From Anaerolineales bacterium (GTDB lineage Bacteria; Chloroflexota; Anaerolineae; Anaerolineales; UBA11579), in contig JAJTXV010000008.1 in NCBI GenBank assembly GCA_021463845.1, forward strand, positions 1 to 49,673: a stretch of DNA of 49,673 nt, in the 5' to 3' direction. Of the stretch, positions 25,001 to 34,960 are shown one piece after another. Every line of letters starts with the position of its first letter. The first letter of the stretch is position 1. A model generated the notes under the pieces. It worked only from the letters and a program-made list of their open reading frames with translations. It searched no databases and was not told the DNA's origin. Both the position numbers and the translations under genes were made by a program.

Positions 25001-25603
25001 ATGGTACACACGCCGCCCCGTCCGCCAGAAGACGAGATCGTTGCCCACATCCAGCAAGCACACAGCCGCGTGGAGCGCCCGCTGGTGGCTGCACTGGATG
25101 GCCGCAGCGGGGTTGGCAAATCCACCCTGGCGCGGCGGGTTTCCGCACGCCTAGACGATTGCTGCCTCATCGAAGGCGATGATTTCTACGCCGGCGGCAG
25201 CGCCGCCGAGTGGGATGCGCGTAGTGCTGAGGATAAGGCCAGGCTGTGTATGGACTGGCAGCGGCTGCAGACTGAAGCCTTGCTGCCCCTGCTGGCGGGA
25301 CAATCCGCCAGTTGGCATCCCTTCAATTTTGAAGCCGGCGCCGGCCTGGCCGAGTTTACCCGCAGCGCAAAGCCAGCCGCCATTGTCCTGATCGATGGAG
25401 TGTATTCAGGTCGGCCTGAACTGTCGCACCTGGTGGATGTTGCTATCTTAGTGGAAGCGGACGATGCCGAGCGTCATCGCCGCCTGTTCGCAAGAGAAGG
25501 CTTAACCCAAGTGGAATGGCAAAAGCGTTGGGACGCAGGCGAAGACTACTATTTTGAGTTCATCAAGCCCAGGCACACGTTCGATCTGCTGGTACGCAGC
25601 TAG
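25001..25603 (+). CDS. udk: Uridine kinase-like P-loop NTPase
   Basis: The 200-residue protein has the Walker A motif DGRSGVGKST (residues 33-42) and LIEGDDFYAGG with the acidic pair expected for nucleoside kinases. It also has VLIDGVYSGRPEL as the uridine-kinase-like third strand, followed by a lid with HRRLFAREG. This matches the Udk/PRK superfamily but is shorter and divergent, so the substrate may be another nucleoside or pantothenate-like molecule. The stop shares CTAG with the stop of the convergent membrane-protein gene. Confidence 0.75.
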   Translation: MVHTPPRPPEDEIVAHIQQAHSRVERPLVAALDGRSGVGKSTLARRVSARLDDCCLIEGDDFYAGGSAAEWDARSAEDKARLCMDWQRLQTEALLPLLAGQSASWHPFNFEAGAGLAEFTRSAKPAAIVLIDGVYSGRPELSHLVDVAILVEADDAERHRRLFAREGLTQVEWQKRWDAGEDYYFEFIKPRHTFDLLVRS

Positions 25604-25980
25604 CCAGCCGCCAGCGCATAGCAGCAGACCGCCAGCAGCAGCGCCACGGGCGTCATCACGTTGCGCTCCGACTTGCTGCGTGAGATGGCGTTCATCAAGA
25701 CGCCAATCGTGAAGTAGATTGCCAGCGCCCAGATGGCGAAGCCCGGAATGCTGAAGCCAAGCGATAGCAGCCCGGCGCGCTCCAAAATGATCACCGCAAA
25801 AACGCCATACAGCAAAATGGAAACCAGGCTGCCCGTGCGCAAGTTTTGCGGCAGCACATCATGCTGCCCGCCCCAGGCAAAGCGGCCCAGCGGCCGCCCA
25901 GCGGCAAGCATGGCCTGGAACACAGCCAGGCCAGCCAAAATAGCTACGGCAAGATAAGCGAAGAAGGTATGGGTGCTCAT
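25600..25980 (-). CDS. Small hydrophobic membrane protein
   Basis: The 126-residue protein has about four hydrophobic stretches (residues 5-24, 47-64, 68-92 and 106-124) and a polar loop (GRFAWGGQHDVLPQNLR). The GGQH-x-LP-x-LR segment looks conserved and may be a family mark, but no family name could be given. It follows a lipoprotein gene on the same strand with a 13-base gap, so the two may form a small unit. Confidence 0.65.
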   Translation of the reverse strand: MSTHTFFAYLAVAILAGLAVFQAMLAAGRPLGRFAWGGQHDVLPQNLRTGSLVSILLYGVFAVIILERAGLLSLGFSIPGFAIWALAIYFTIGVLMNAISRSKSERNVMTPVALLLAVCCYALAAG

Positions 25981-25993
25981 GCCGCAATTGTAA

Positions 25994-26596
25994 TCACGGC
26001 TGCGCTTGGGCAAGCTCAACAGTCAGCACGCCCACAAATACCTCAAAATCCTCTTCGCTGACAAGTGAATATTGTGAGCGGCTCTTGCCCAGCCCACCAG
26101 GCTGGCCTGCGCCGCCGGTGGGGCCAGCGCCGCTGCAATCACCCATTGATCCAGAAGCTGTGCGGCGCACCATGATGTAGAAGTCGCCAGGCTGCGGCTC
26201 GCTGCCATCCATCCAGCCATCCCAACTGACGCTGGGATCATTGACCAGCTGGGCAACCTCTGGCGCATACATATTGAAGAAGGCCAGCACAATGCATTCA
26301 CGATACAGGCGGGCAATGTCGTCTGCATTGGCTTGCGCGGCCGCGGCGCCATCAATGATGATGGCTTCGGCTGGCTGAGTAGCGTGCAGCACCATCAGAT
26401 CGCCCCACTCGCCTACCGCCTGGGCGCCCAGTGCGGTGCGCAGGCGGCCAGGCACCAGCAGGCTGGCTTCCGCGTCGGTGCGGTGCGTAAAGTACAGGAT
26501 GCGTGATTGCGGCTCGGCGCTCGGCGCCTGCGCACAAGCCGCCAGGCTGGCGGCAAACAGTGCGCTCAACAAGAAGAGTACGAATCCCCGTTTCAT
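25994..26596 (-). CDS. Predicted lipoprotein of unknown function
   Basis: The start at 26596 gives a clear lipoprotein signal (MKRGFVLFLLSALFAASLAAC) with the lipobox LAAC and Cys21 as the predicted lipidated residue. The mature part of ~180 residues has no recognised domain. It contains YFTHRTDAEASLLVPGRLR, GDFYIMVRRT and a Gly-rich linker (GAGPTGGAGQPGG) before a final beta-rich segment. Upstream of this start the frame is not convincing. Confidence 0.7.
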   Translation of the reverse strand: MKRGFVLFLLSALFAASLAACAQAPSAEPQSRILYFTHRTDAEASLLVPGRLRTALGAQAVGEWGDLMVLHATQPAEAIIIDGAAAAQANADDIARLYRECIVLAFFNMYAPEVAQLVNDPSVSWDGWMDGSEPQPGDFYIMVRRTASGSMGDCSGAGPTGGAGQPGGLGKSRSQYSLVSEEDFEVFVGVLTVELAQAQP

Positions 26597-26650
26597 AGCT
26601 CTACTATAGCGGATGCAGATCATGCTCCGGCTTACATTCTCTTTGGGGGC

Positions 26651-26696
26651 TTGACATTTCAGCTTGCATACTTTACCATTTAGCTAACTAGCTAAA
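26651..26696 (+). promoter_or_regulatory. Promoter and operator of the arsR-type gene
   Basis: TTGACA (26651-26656), 17 bases, TACCAT (26674-26679). Directly after it lies the near-palindrome TTTAGCTAACTAGCTAAA (26679-26696), which ends one base before the ATG. ArsR repressors usually bind such A/T-rich 12-2-12-like inverted repeats at their own promoter, so autorepression is expected. The predicted transcript start leaves about a dozen bases before the ATG. Confidence 0.7.
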
Positions 26697-26697
26697 C

Positions 26698-27042
26698 ATG
26701 TTTCCCAGAGAGACCGATTCCCTCAGCCTCACTTTTGCCGCCCTGGCAGACCCCACCCGCCGGGCCATGCTGGCACGCCTTGCGCAAGGCCCTGCCACCG
26801 TAAAAGAGCTGGCGGAACCCTTCACGCTCAGCATGCCCACCATCTCCAAGCACCTCAAGGTGCTGGAGCGGGCCGGGCTGATCCAGCGCGGGCGCGAGGC
26901 GCAGTGGCGCCCGGCCCAGCTGCATGCCGCCCCGCTGCGTGAGGTCTCCACCTGGCTGGAAGATTATCGCCAGCATTGGGAAGCCAACTTTGACCGCCTA
27001 CAAGACTACCTACGCAAGATACAAAAAGGAGATGCATCATGA
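26698..27042 (+). CDS. ArsR-family winged-helix repressor
   Basis: The 114-residue protein matches the ArsR fold of the subgroup paired with SRPBCC proteins: LTFAALADPTRRAMLARLAQG, VKELAEPFTLSMPTISKHLKVLERAGLI (recognition helix around residues 47-57), REAQWRPAQLHAAPLREVSTWL. No metal-binding Cys pair (ELCVCDL) is present, so it is unlikely to sense arsenic. There is no ribosome binding site, because the operator sits directly upstream. The stop overlaps the next ATG, and the pair forms a conserved two-gene unit in many bacteria. Confidence 0.92.
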   Translation: MFPRETDSLSLTFAALADPTRRAMLARLAQGPATVKELAEPFTLSMPTISKHLKVLERAGLIQRGREAQWRPAQLHAAPLREVSTWLEDYRQHWEANFDRLQDYLRKIQKGDAS

Positions 27043-27485
27043 GCAACACTGCAGACCGCGAGATCATCGCAACCCGTGTGTTTGACGCCCCGCGTGACAC
27101 CGTCTTTGCCGCCTTCACCGAGCAGCAGCACGCCGAGCAATGGTGGCTGCCGCCCGGCTCGACTACCAAAGAATGGGACGCCAAGCCCGGCGGCACCTGG
27201 CGCTACAGTATGCCCACCCCAGATGGCGCCAGCTATGGCTTCGTCATCACCTTCGTGGAGATCGACAAGCCCAACCGCCTGGTCTATGACTACGGCAACG
27301 AGGGCGAGTACGCCGGTGACCCCGTGCGCACCAACGTCACCTTCGAAGATGAGGGTGGCAAGACCAAGGTAACCCTCCACCTGGTCTTCGCCAGCGCCGA
27401 GGCCTACCAGGAAGCCGCCAGCTACGGCGCCGTGGGCGGCGCCAAGCAGGCGCTGGAAAGCCTGGCCAAGTACCTGGGCGAATAA
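27039..27485 (+). CDS. SRPBCC (AHSA1-like) domain protein
   Basis: START-like hydrophobic-cavity protein of 148 residues. It shows the family's REIIATRVFDAPRDTVFAAFTEQQHAEQWWLPPG opening, GGTWRYSM, DKPNRLVYDY, VRTNVTFEDEGGKTKVTLHL and the C-terminal helix GAKQALESLAKYL. These proteins bind small hydrophobic ligands. Co-translation with the ArsR repressor (ATGA overlap) suggests that the ligand or stress sensed by the pair is linked, although its identity is not known. Confidence 0.92.
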   Translation: MSNTADREIIATRVFDAPRDTVFAAFTEQQHAEQWWLPPGSTTKEWDAKPGGTWRYSMPTPDGASYGFVITFVEIDKPNRLVYDYGNEGEYAGDPVRTNVTFEDEGGKTKVTLHLVFASAEAYQEAASYGAVGGAKQALESLAKYLGE

Positions 27486-27520
27486 CCAGCGCCCGCCCCG
27501 CACGTTTGCATTGATACCAC

Positions 27521-27552
27521 CCCATGCCTGGGCCAAATGGCCCAGGCATGGG
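27521..27552 (+). terminator. 14-bp perfect hairpin after the SRPBCC gene
   Basis: CCCATGCCTGGGCC (27521-27534), loop AAAT, and the exact complement (27539-27552). It lies between the SRPBCC stop and the next gene, 27 bases before that start. Only a short T-containing tail (AGTTACTTT) follows, so it may terminate weakly or protect the upstream mRNA. Confidence 0.6.
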
Positions 27553-27578
27553 AGTTACTTTCAAACCAAGAGGACTGT

Positions 27579-28028
27579 ATGCCCGTCAAGAAGAGCACCA
27601 AGAGCACCAGCGGTTTTACCGCCGAAGAACGCGCCGCGATGAAAGAACGCGCCCGCGAGCTGAAGGCGCAAGAGAAGTACGGCAACGACAAAGCCAAAAG
27701 TGAAAAGGACATGCTGGCCGCCATCGCCAAACTGGCACCCAAAGACCGCGCCATGGCCACCCGCCTGCACGAGATCGTCATGAAGATCGAGCCTGACCTG
27801 CTGCCCAAGACCTGGTACGGCATGCCCGGTTACGCTACCAAAGACGGCAAGAACATTTTCTTCTTCCAGCCAGGTGACAAGTTTGGCACGCGCTATGCCA
27901 CGCTGGGCTTTAGCGATCTGGCCAAGCTGGATGACGGCAACCTGTGGCCGAACGCCTTTGCCCTGCTGAAGATCACCCCAGCCGAGGAAGCCAAGATCAT
28001 CAAGCTCATCAAGAAAGCCCTGAGCTAA
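27579..28028 (+). CDS. DUF1801-like protein (YdhG/iron-chaperone type)
   Basis: The 149-residue protein starts at 27579 behind AAGAGGA. It has a Lys-rich tail, then FTAEERAAMKERARELKAQEKYG, a form seen in many actinobacterial relatives, and the core LHEIVMKIEPDLLPKTWYGMPGYATKDGKNIFFFQPG...RYATLGFSD. The WYGMPxY strand and the cavity-forming sheet place it in the YdhG/DUF1801 superfamily. The function is uncertain, and iron-chaperone activity is only a family-level suggestion. It is one base from a second family member. Confidence 0.8.
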   Translation: MPVKKSTKSTSGFTAEERAAMKERARELKAQEKYGNDKAKSEKDMLAAIAKLAPKDRAMATRLHEIVMKIEPDLLPKTWYGMPGYATKDGKNIFFFQPGDKFGTRYATLGFSDLAKLDDGNLWPNAFALLKITPAEEAKIIKLIKKALS

Positions 28029-28029
28029 C

Positions 28030-28506
28030 ATGTCCGCCAAGCGCAAAGCCGCTCCCAAGAAGGCGGCTGGCAAAAAGCCAGCCGCCAGCAAACCGAAGGC
28101 CGCCGCAGCCGACGCCAAGACTATTGCCAAAGAGGTCGCCGTCATCGTCAAGAAGGCTGAGGGCTGGAAGGGCAAGAAGCTGGCCGAGCTGCGCGCCATC
28201 ATCAACAAAGCTGACTCAGCGCTAACCGAAGAAGTCAAATGGAAGATGCCCTCCAAGCCCGAGGGTGTGATCGTATGGACGCACAACGGCATCGTCTGCC
28301 ATGTCGATATTCTCAAGAATGCGGTGCGCATCAACTTCCACAAGGGCAAGCAGCTCAAAGACCCCAAGAAGCTGTTCAATGCCCGCCTGGATAGCAGCGC
28401 AGTCCGCGCCATTGACTTTGGGGAAGAAGACAGCATCGACAAGGCCGCCCTCACCGCGCTGGTAGCCGGCGCGGTGCACCTGAACCCAGCCAAGACCAGC
28501 AAGTAG
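28030..28506 (+). CDS. DUF1801 protein with Lys/Ala-rich tail
   Basis: The 158-residue protein begins with a ~35-residue Lys/Ala/Pro tail (histone H1-like in composition). The DUF1801 core follows: LAELRAIINKADSALTEEVKWKMPSKPEGVIVWTHNGIVCHVDILKNAVRINFHKG...LDSSAVRAIDFGEEDSIDKAAL. The tail could bind nucleic acid. It lies one base after another DUF1801-like gene, so the two probably arose as related partners and are co-translated. Confidence 0.85.
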   Translation: MSAKRKAAPKKAAGKKPAASKPKAAAADAKTIAKEVAVIVKKAEGWKGKKLAELRAIINKADSALTEEVKWKMPSKPEGVIVWTHNGIVCHVDILKNAVRINFHKGKQLKDPKKLFNARLDSSAVRAIDFGEEDSIDKAALTALVAGAVHLNPAKTSK

Positions 28507-28546
28507 CTTGACAGCCCGCCCAGCGTTCCGCTGGCGGGCTGTCAAG
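28507..28546 (+). terminator. Hairpin after the DUF1801 pair
   Basis: CTTGACAGCCCGCC-C-AGC (28507-28524) pairs with GCTGGCGGGCTGTCAAG (28530-28546), with one bulged base and a five-base loop. It starts at the stop codon of the second DUF1801 gene. There is no T-run, so it may act in RNA stability as much as in termination. Confidence 0.55.
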
Positions 28547-28616
28547 GCATTGCCCTGCCCCATCGCAGCAAAGAGGGTAAACTTCACCCCCTGCCAACCC
28601 AGACCCAAGAGGAATC

Positions 28617-30848
<2,232 letters not shown>

Positions 30849-30868
30849 TATGCTTTACCTACGTAAAC

Positions 30869-31597
30869 ATGGAGACAGGAAAAAGGAGCCAAAAATATGC
30901 CCTTTTGATACTTGATCGAAAATCATTTATCATTTTAGTAGTGAATGAGGATAACGAATTGAGTCTTGTCCCTGCAAGTGCCCTAATTGGCATCCTTCAA
31001 AACGAGGATTTGCAGGATTTAACCACTGATTTTCTAGAAGAGCAGCTTGATGCTCTTCTAGTTGATGGCGTGTTCAAAGAATTACCAGTAATTAAGTCCC
31101 TTATTGCTGTGGGGAAAATCGGAATTACATATTCAAATTACTTGTTCCTCAAGAAACTTTTACGCTTCTTGAAAGGAGCATCTAAAGTCAGTAAAGGGGA
31201 GCGCCAACATTTCTTAGAAACATTGGGAGACAAGAAAACAAGGCTGAAGACTGGAGAAAACCTGCTTCTAATTCTTGACAAGTTGGACAACGGCGATAAG
31301 CCTGAAATGATCGCAAACGTTTTTGTCGCTTACGTTCGCGGCGAGCTTAGTGGATACTGGTTCTACAAACTAAGCAAAATTGTTGACCAAGTTAATCTGA
31401 AAGACATTCCAGCTTTGCAAAACTTCTATGGCAAAAAGGAAGTAGAACCAGATCCGGACTCGAGTATCGAAGACCTGGAAAAGTTAGGTTTAGTTTCCTT
31501 AAAGTATCCTGACGAATTGGTGTTTGGAAGCCAGCAGCCAAGCATAATGAAGAACACAACAGGAGAGTACTTCATAAGATACGCCCTTGAAAATTAA
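30869..31597 (+). CDS. AT-rich orphan protein of unknown function
   Basis: The 242-residue protein is markedly AT-richer than all its neighbours and uses A/T-ending codons, so it was probably acquired. It has a beta-rich start (residues 10-38), a hydrophobic helix pair (about 73-101, VIKSLIAVGKIGITYSNYLFLKKLLRFLK), a charged helical middle (110-185) and an acidic linker (191-206). The middle segment resembles small proteins of unknown function from Firmicutes that share the same KIG/LFLKKLLRFL helix pair. The ATG at 30869 has no ribosome binding site; a TTG at about 30905 behind AAAGGAGC is an alternative. It ends convergently with mazG with a four-base overlap. Confidence 0.75.
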   Translation: METGKRSQKYALLILDRKSFIILVVNEDNELSLVPASALIGILQNEDLQDLTTDFLEEQLDALLVDGVFKELPVIKSLIAVGKIGITYSNYLFLKKLLRFLKGASKVSKGERQHFLETLGDKKTRLKTGENLLLILDKLDNGDKPEMIANVFVAYVRGELSGYWFYKLSKIVDQVNLKDIPALQNFYGKKEVEPDPDSSIEDLEKLGLVSLKYPDELVFGSQQPSIMKNTTGEYFIRYALEN

Positions 31598-32664
31598 TTA
31601 CCCGCCTTACTCGCCTCCCACAGCGCGTTCATCTCGTCCAGCGTGAGCTCCGCCAGCGGGCGCCCCTGCGCCCGCGCCCCGGCTTCCACAAACGCGAAGC
31701 GTTTGCGGAAGCGGGCATTGGCCCCGCGCAAGGCGGCCTCGGCGTCGATCTTGAGCCAGCGCGATAAGTTCACCAGCGCGAATAGCACATCGCCAAACTC
31801 GGCCTCCTGCTCAGCGCTACCAGCCGCCTCGGCGCGGAACTCCTGGATCTCCTCGGCCACATCGCCCAGCACGCCCTCAATGTTCGGCCATTCGAAGCCG
31901 ACCCGGGCGGCGCGGGTGGTGTAAGCCTCGGCCTGGCTGAGGGCCGGCAGCGCCGCCGAGACGCCATCCAGCAAACCCTTCTCGGCGCCTTGCTGCTTGC
32001 GCTCGGCCGCCTTCAGGTTCTCCCAGTTGGCGATGACCGCATCAGCATCGCCCAGCTGCACATCGCCGAAGACGTGCGGGTGGCGGGCGATGAGCTTGGT
32101 GATGATGCCGTGCAGCACATCCGCCATACGGAACTCGCCGGCCTCGCTGGCGATCTGGGCATGCAACGCCACCTGCACCATCAGGTCGCCAAACTCCTCC
32201 TGCATGGCCTTGGGGTCATTGGCATCCAGCGCATCCACGACTTCGTAGGTCTCTTCGATCAGGTTGCGGCGCAGGCTCTGGTGGGTCTGCTCGCGGTCCC
32301 AGGGACAGCCGTCAGGCGCCCTCAGGTGGGCAATGAGCTCCTGGAATTCTTCGAGCGAGGTGTTGGGGCCGAGGGGCGGGATGTAGAGACTGGTTGGGTA
32401 GTCGCTTGGTTGGCTGATCGCGAGGTCAGCGAGCGTAGTCGTCTCATCTCCCAGATGAATGGGGTGTGACGAAGGATAGACAAGCATCAGCAAGCTGTGC
32501 ACCTTGGCCAGCAGTTCAGCCGAGTCAATGCCATGAATAAGCGCAGGCATGTGCGGCGGGAAGGTGGGATGGTATTGCCCGGCCAGCGCAGGGGCGTAGA
32601 TGAGGCTGATGTTCTCGGTGGCGGCGTTGGGCAGTTTGGCGAGCAGGGATGCAATGTCAGTCAT
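31594..32664 (-). CDS. mazG: MazG nucleoside triphosphate pyrophosphohydrolase with N-terminal extension
   Basis: House-cleaning enzyme that hydrolyses NTPs to NMP and pyrophosphate. The 356 residues hold a MazG core from about residue 102 on: LEEFQELIAHLRAPDGCPWDREQTHQSLRRNLIEE, metal ligands E137, E138, E141 and the EEFGD box at 156-160, and a second half with a matching AEFGDVLFALVNLSRW. Residues 1-100 match no known domain here. In Bacillus YabN this position holds a tetrapyrrole-methylase domain, and the segment may be a worn-down remnant. The start at 32664 is the first good Met. Confidence 0.9.
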   Translation of the reverse strand: MTDIASLLAKLPNAATENISLIYAPALAGQYHPTFPPHMPALIHGIDSAELLAKVHSLLMLVYPSSHPIHLGDETTTLADLAISQPSDYPTSLYIPPLGPNTSLEEFQELIAHLRAPDGCPWDREQTHQSLRRNLIEETYEVVDALDANDPKAMQEEFGDLMVQVALHAQIASEAGEFRMADVLHGIITKLIARHPHVFGDVQLGDADAVIANWENLKAAERKQQGAEKGLLDGVSAALPALSQAEAYTTRAARVGFEWPNIEGVLGDVAEEIQEFRAEAAGSAEQEAEFGDVLFALVNLSRWLKIDAEAALRGANARFRKRFAFVEAGARAQGRPLAELTLDEMNALWEASKAGN

Positions 32665-32691
32665 GGGCACGATGATACACCTACTGCAACC

Positions 32692-32811
32692 GTCATTGCG
32701 AGCCACAAGCCGCTTTGCGGCTTGTGCGCGTGGCAATCTGAAGTTAACACCAGATTGCTTCGGGCTAAAAAGTTGCATGAACATGCAACTTTTCAGCATC
32801 CTCACAATGAC
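32692..32811. repeat. REP-like inverted repeat pair, family 2, copy E
   Basis: The left unit is GTCATTGCGAGC, a CACAAGCCGC-TTT-GCGGCTTGTG hairpin (32704-32726), then TGGCAATCTG. The right unit inverted is GTCATTGTGAGGA, a 12-bp hairpin AAAAGTTGCATG/CATGCAACTTTT (32768-32793), then GAAGCAATCTGG. The termini are GTCATTG and CAATGAC. It sits between mazG and the rpsI terminator. Confidence 0.82.
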
Positions 32812-32822
32812 GAGTCAGGAAT

Positions 32823-32851
32823 AAAAAACCGCAGCTTTCGCTGCGGTTTTT
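32823..32851 (-). terminator. Bidirectional terminator at the end of the ribosomal protein cluster
   Basis: AAAAAACCGCAGC, loop TTTC, GCTGCGGTTTTT. On the minus strand the stem ends in six T, 17 bases past the rpsI stop. Confidence 0.92.
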
Positions 32852-32867
32852 GGTTCGCTCGTAGAAC

Positions 32868-33260
32868 TTAGCGCTTCGTGTACGTAGGAGCCTTGCGGGC
32901 GCGCTTGAGGCCGGGTTTCTTGCGTTCCTTGGCACGCGCATCGCGGCGCAGGTGCATGTTCTTGGCCATGGCCGGGTGATAGTCGGGGTTCATCTTCACC
33001 AGGGCACGCGCCAGGCCCATGCGCACCGCGCCGGCCTGGCCGGTGCGGCCGCCGCCGCGTACGATCACGCTGATGTCCACCGTGCCGCCGGCGCCTGCGT
33101 CCTGCAGCACGCTCTGGATCAGGGCGGCGTCACCGATGCGCGGAAAGTATTCGTCCAGCGGCTTGCCGTTCACCATAAAGGCGCCGGCGCCGCTCATTAC
33201 GCGCACGCGGGCGCTGCTGGTCTTGCGGCGGCCTACGCCTTCGTAAAATTGTTCAGCCAT
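32868..33260 (-). CDS. rpsI: 30S ribosomal protein S9
   Basis: The 130-residue protein has the S9 signature GAVRMGLARALV and a long basic C-terminus ending TYTKR. The final Arg reaches the ribosomal P site. It is the last gene of the cluster, paired with rplM 12 bases upstream as in most bacteria. Confidence 0.97.
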   Translation of the reverse strand: MAEQFYEGVGRRKTSSARVRVMSGAGAFMVNGKPLDEYFPRIGDAALIQSVLQDAGAGGTVDISVIVRGGGRTGQAGAVRMGLARALVKMNPDYHPAMAKNMHLRRDARAKERKKPGLKRARKAPTYTKR

Positions 33261-33272
33261 AACTCTCCTACC

Positions 33273-33710
33273 TTACTTCACAGCCAGCGGCTGCGGCTTC
33301 TGGGCGGTGTGCGGGTGCTCACTGCCGGCGTAAATCTTCAGCTTCTTGATCAACTGGCGGCCCAGTCTGTTGTGCGGCAGCATGCCCCACACCGCTTCCT
33401 GGATCACGCGGTCAGGGTGGGTCTCCAGCATGCGGCGCAGGCTGGTTTCCTTCAGACCACTCTGGAAACCACTGTAGCGGTAATAGGTCTTATCGGTCAT
33501 CTTGGTGCCGGTAACCGTGATCTGGCCACAGTTGAGCACGATGACCGCATCGCCCAGGTCAACGCCGGGGGTGTATTCGGGGCGGTGCTTGCCCAGCAAG
33601 ACGGAAGCAATGCGGGAAGCCAGGCGGCCCAAATTCTGACCGGTGGCATCCACAATGTACCATTGACCTTCAACATCACCCGCTTTGGGATAATAGCTTT
33701 TCTGTTGCAT
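33273..33710 (-). CDS. rplM: 50S ribosomal protein L13
   Basis: The 145 residues contain WYIVDATGQNLGRLASRIASVLLGKHRPEYTP, VLNCGQITVTG and the signature AVWGMLPHNRLGRQLIKKLKIYAG. L13 is an early assembly protein of the large subunit. Its order truA-rplM-rpsI is standard. Confidence 0.97.
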   Translation of the reverse strand: MQQKSYYPKAGDVEGQWYIVDATGQNLGRLASRIASVLLGKHRPEYTPGVDLGDAVIVLNCGQITVTGTKMTDKTYYRYSGFQSGLKETSLRRMLETHPDRVIQEAVWGMLPHNRLGRQLIKKLKIYAGSEHPHTAQKPQPLAVK

Positions 33711-33794
33711 CCTAATCCTCAGTTCCTTATTTCATTCACATGGCTGCTTGCGCAGCCGTTCACTGCATCGCCGGCGGCATGTGCTCCGCCTGCG

Positions 33795-34553
33795 CTAATA
33801 CTCCACACTCACCAGCACCAGCCCCTGCGGGGGCGCCAGCTCGCGCACACGCTGGGTGCTGCCCAACGCGGTGCGCACTGCATCTGGCTCGGCCAAGCCC
33901 TGCCCCACTTTCACTTGCAGGCCCACCATGCGGCGGACCATGTGATAGAGGAAGGCATTGGCGCTCACTTCGAAGACGAACTCGTCTCTTTCCGCCCGCC
34001 AGCGGGCGGCGTACACCCGGCGGAGCGTGTGCCCGCCCGGCTGCGGCGCCGTGCCGAAGGCGGCGAAGTCATGCTCGCCGCGCAGCTGCCGGGCGGCGTA
34101 CTGCAGGCGGCGCAGTTGCGGCGCCGGCCAGGCCCGCCATGCGAGCCCCTCCCGAAGTGGGTCTCGCTGCGGCTGGCAGTAGATGCGGTAGCGGTAGGTG
34201 CGCTTGCGGGCATCGTAGCGGGGGTGAAAATCACCCGCCGCCACGCTCACCGCCTGCACCGCCACATCCGGCGGCAGCTTGGCGTTCAGCGCCTTCTGCA
34301 AACTCTCCGTGGAGTGTTTCCACTCCATGTCGAAGGCGGCCACCTGCCCGCTAGCGTGCACTCCGGCATCCGTGCGCCCCGCGATCAATATTGATCGTCC
34401 GGCCCACCCGAGCGCTCGCAAGGCATCTTCCAGCTCCGCCTGCACACTGCGCCGGCGAGCCTGGCGCTGCATTCCACTGAATGCGGCGCCGTAATAAGCC
34501 AGAATAACTTTGTAACGTTCTATCTCCACCTCAACAGGCTGGTGGATATGCAT
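33795..34553 (-). CDS. truA: tRNA pseudouridine(38-40) synthase TruA
   Basis: Makes pseudouridine in the anticodon stem of many tRNAs. The 252 residues hold YYGAAFSGMQRQ, the catalytic Asp in AGRTDAGVHASGQ (Asp62), and the C-terminal ANAFLYHMVRRMVGLQVKVGQG. The start chosen is ATG 34553. A GTG two codons upstream (34559) is also possible, and neither has a clear ribosome binding site. It lies 26 bases after rplQ. Confidence 0.95.
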   Translation of the reverse strand: MHIHQPVEVEIERYKVILAYYGAAFSGMQRQARRRSVQAELEDALRALGWAGRSILIAGRTDAGVHASGQVAAFDMEWKHSTESLQKALNAKLPPDVAVQAVSVAAGDFHPRYDARKRTYRYRIYCQPQRDPLREGLAWRAWPAPQLRRLQYAARQLRGEHDFAAFGTAPQPGGHTLRRVYAARWRAERDEFVFEVSANAFLYHMVRRMVGLQVKVGQGLAEPDAVRTALGSTQRVRELAPPQGLVLVSVEY

Positions 34554-34579
34554 CGGCACAAATGCCGGACATAACGATC

Positions 34580-34957
34580 TTAGTCGACCAGCTCCAGCAG
34601 AACCATGGGAGCGCGGTCGCCCTCACGCTGGCCGAGCTTGGTCAGGCGGGTGTAACCGCCCTTGCGCTCGGCAAAGCGCGGCGCAATGTCGTCAAACAGC
34701 TTCTTGACGATCTTGGCGTCATTCAAGCGCGAGGCGGCCAGGCGGCGGGCATGCACTTTGGCAGAGGCCTGCTCGGCGGCGTTGCCCTTCTTGGCCAGGG
34801 TGATCAGGCGCTCGGCCTGACCGCGGATGGCCTCAGCCTTGGCGCGGGTGGTGGTGATGCGCTCGTGCTCGAAGAGCTGCTTCACCAGAATACGGCGCAG
34901 GGCCGTGCGGGCGCCGACATGGCGGCTGAGTTTCTTGCCAGCTACTTTGTGACGCAT
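34580..34957 (-). CDS. rplQ: 50S ribosomal protein L17
   Basis: The 125-residue basic protein opens with the diagnostic MRHKVAGKKLSRHVGARTALRRIL and ends with the conserved GGYTRLTKLGQREGDRAPMVLLELVD. It lies three bases after rpoA, the usual partner. Confidence 0.97.
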   Translation of the reverse strand: MRHKVAGKKLSRHVGARTALRRILVKQLFEHERITTTRAKAEAIRGQAERLITLAKKGNAAEQASAKVHARRLAASRLNDAKIVKKLFDDIAPRFAERKGGYTRLTKLGQREGDRAPMVLLELVD

Positions 34958-34960
34958 GCT

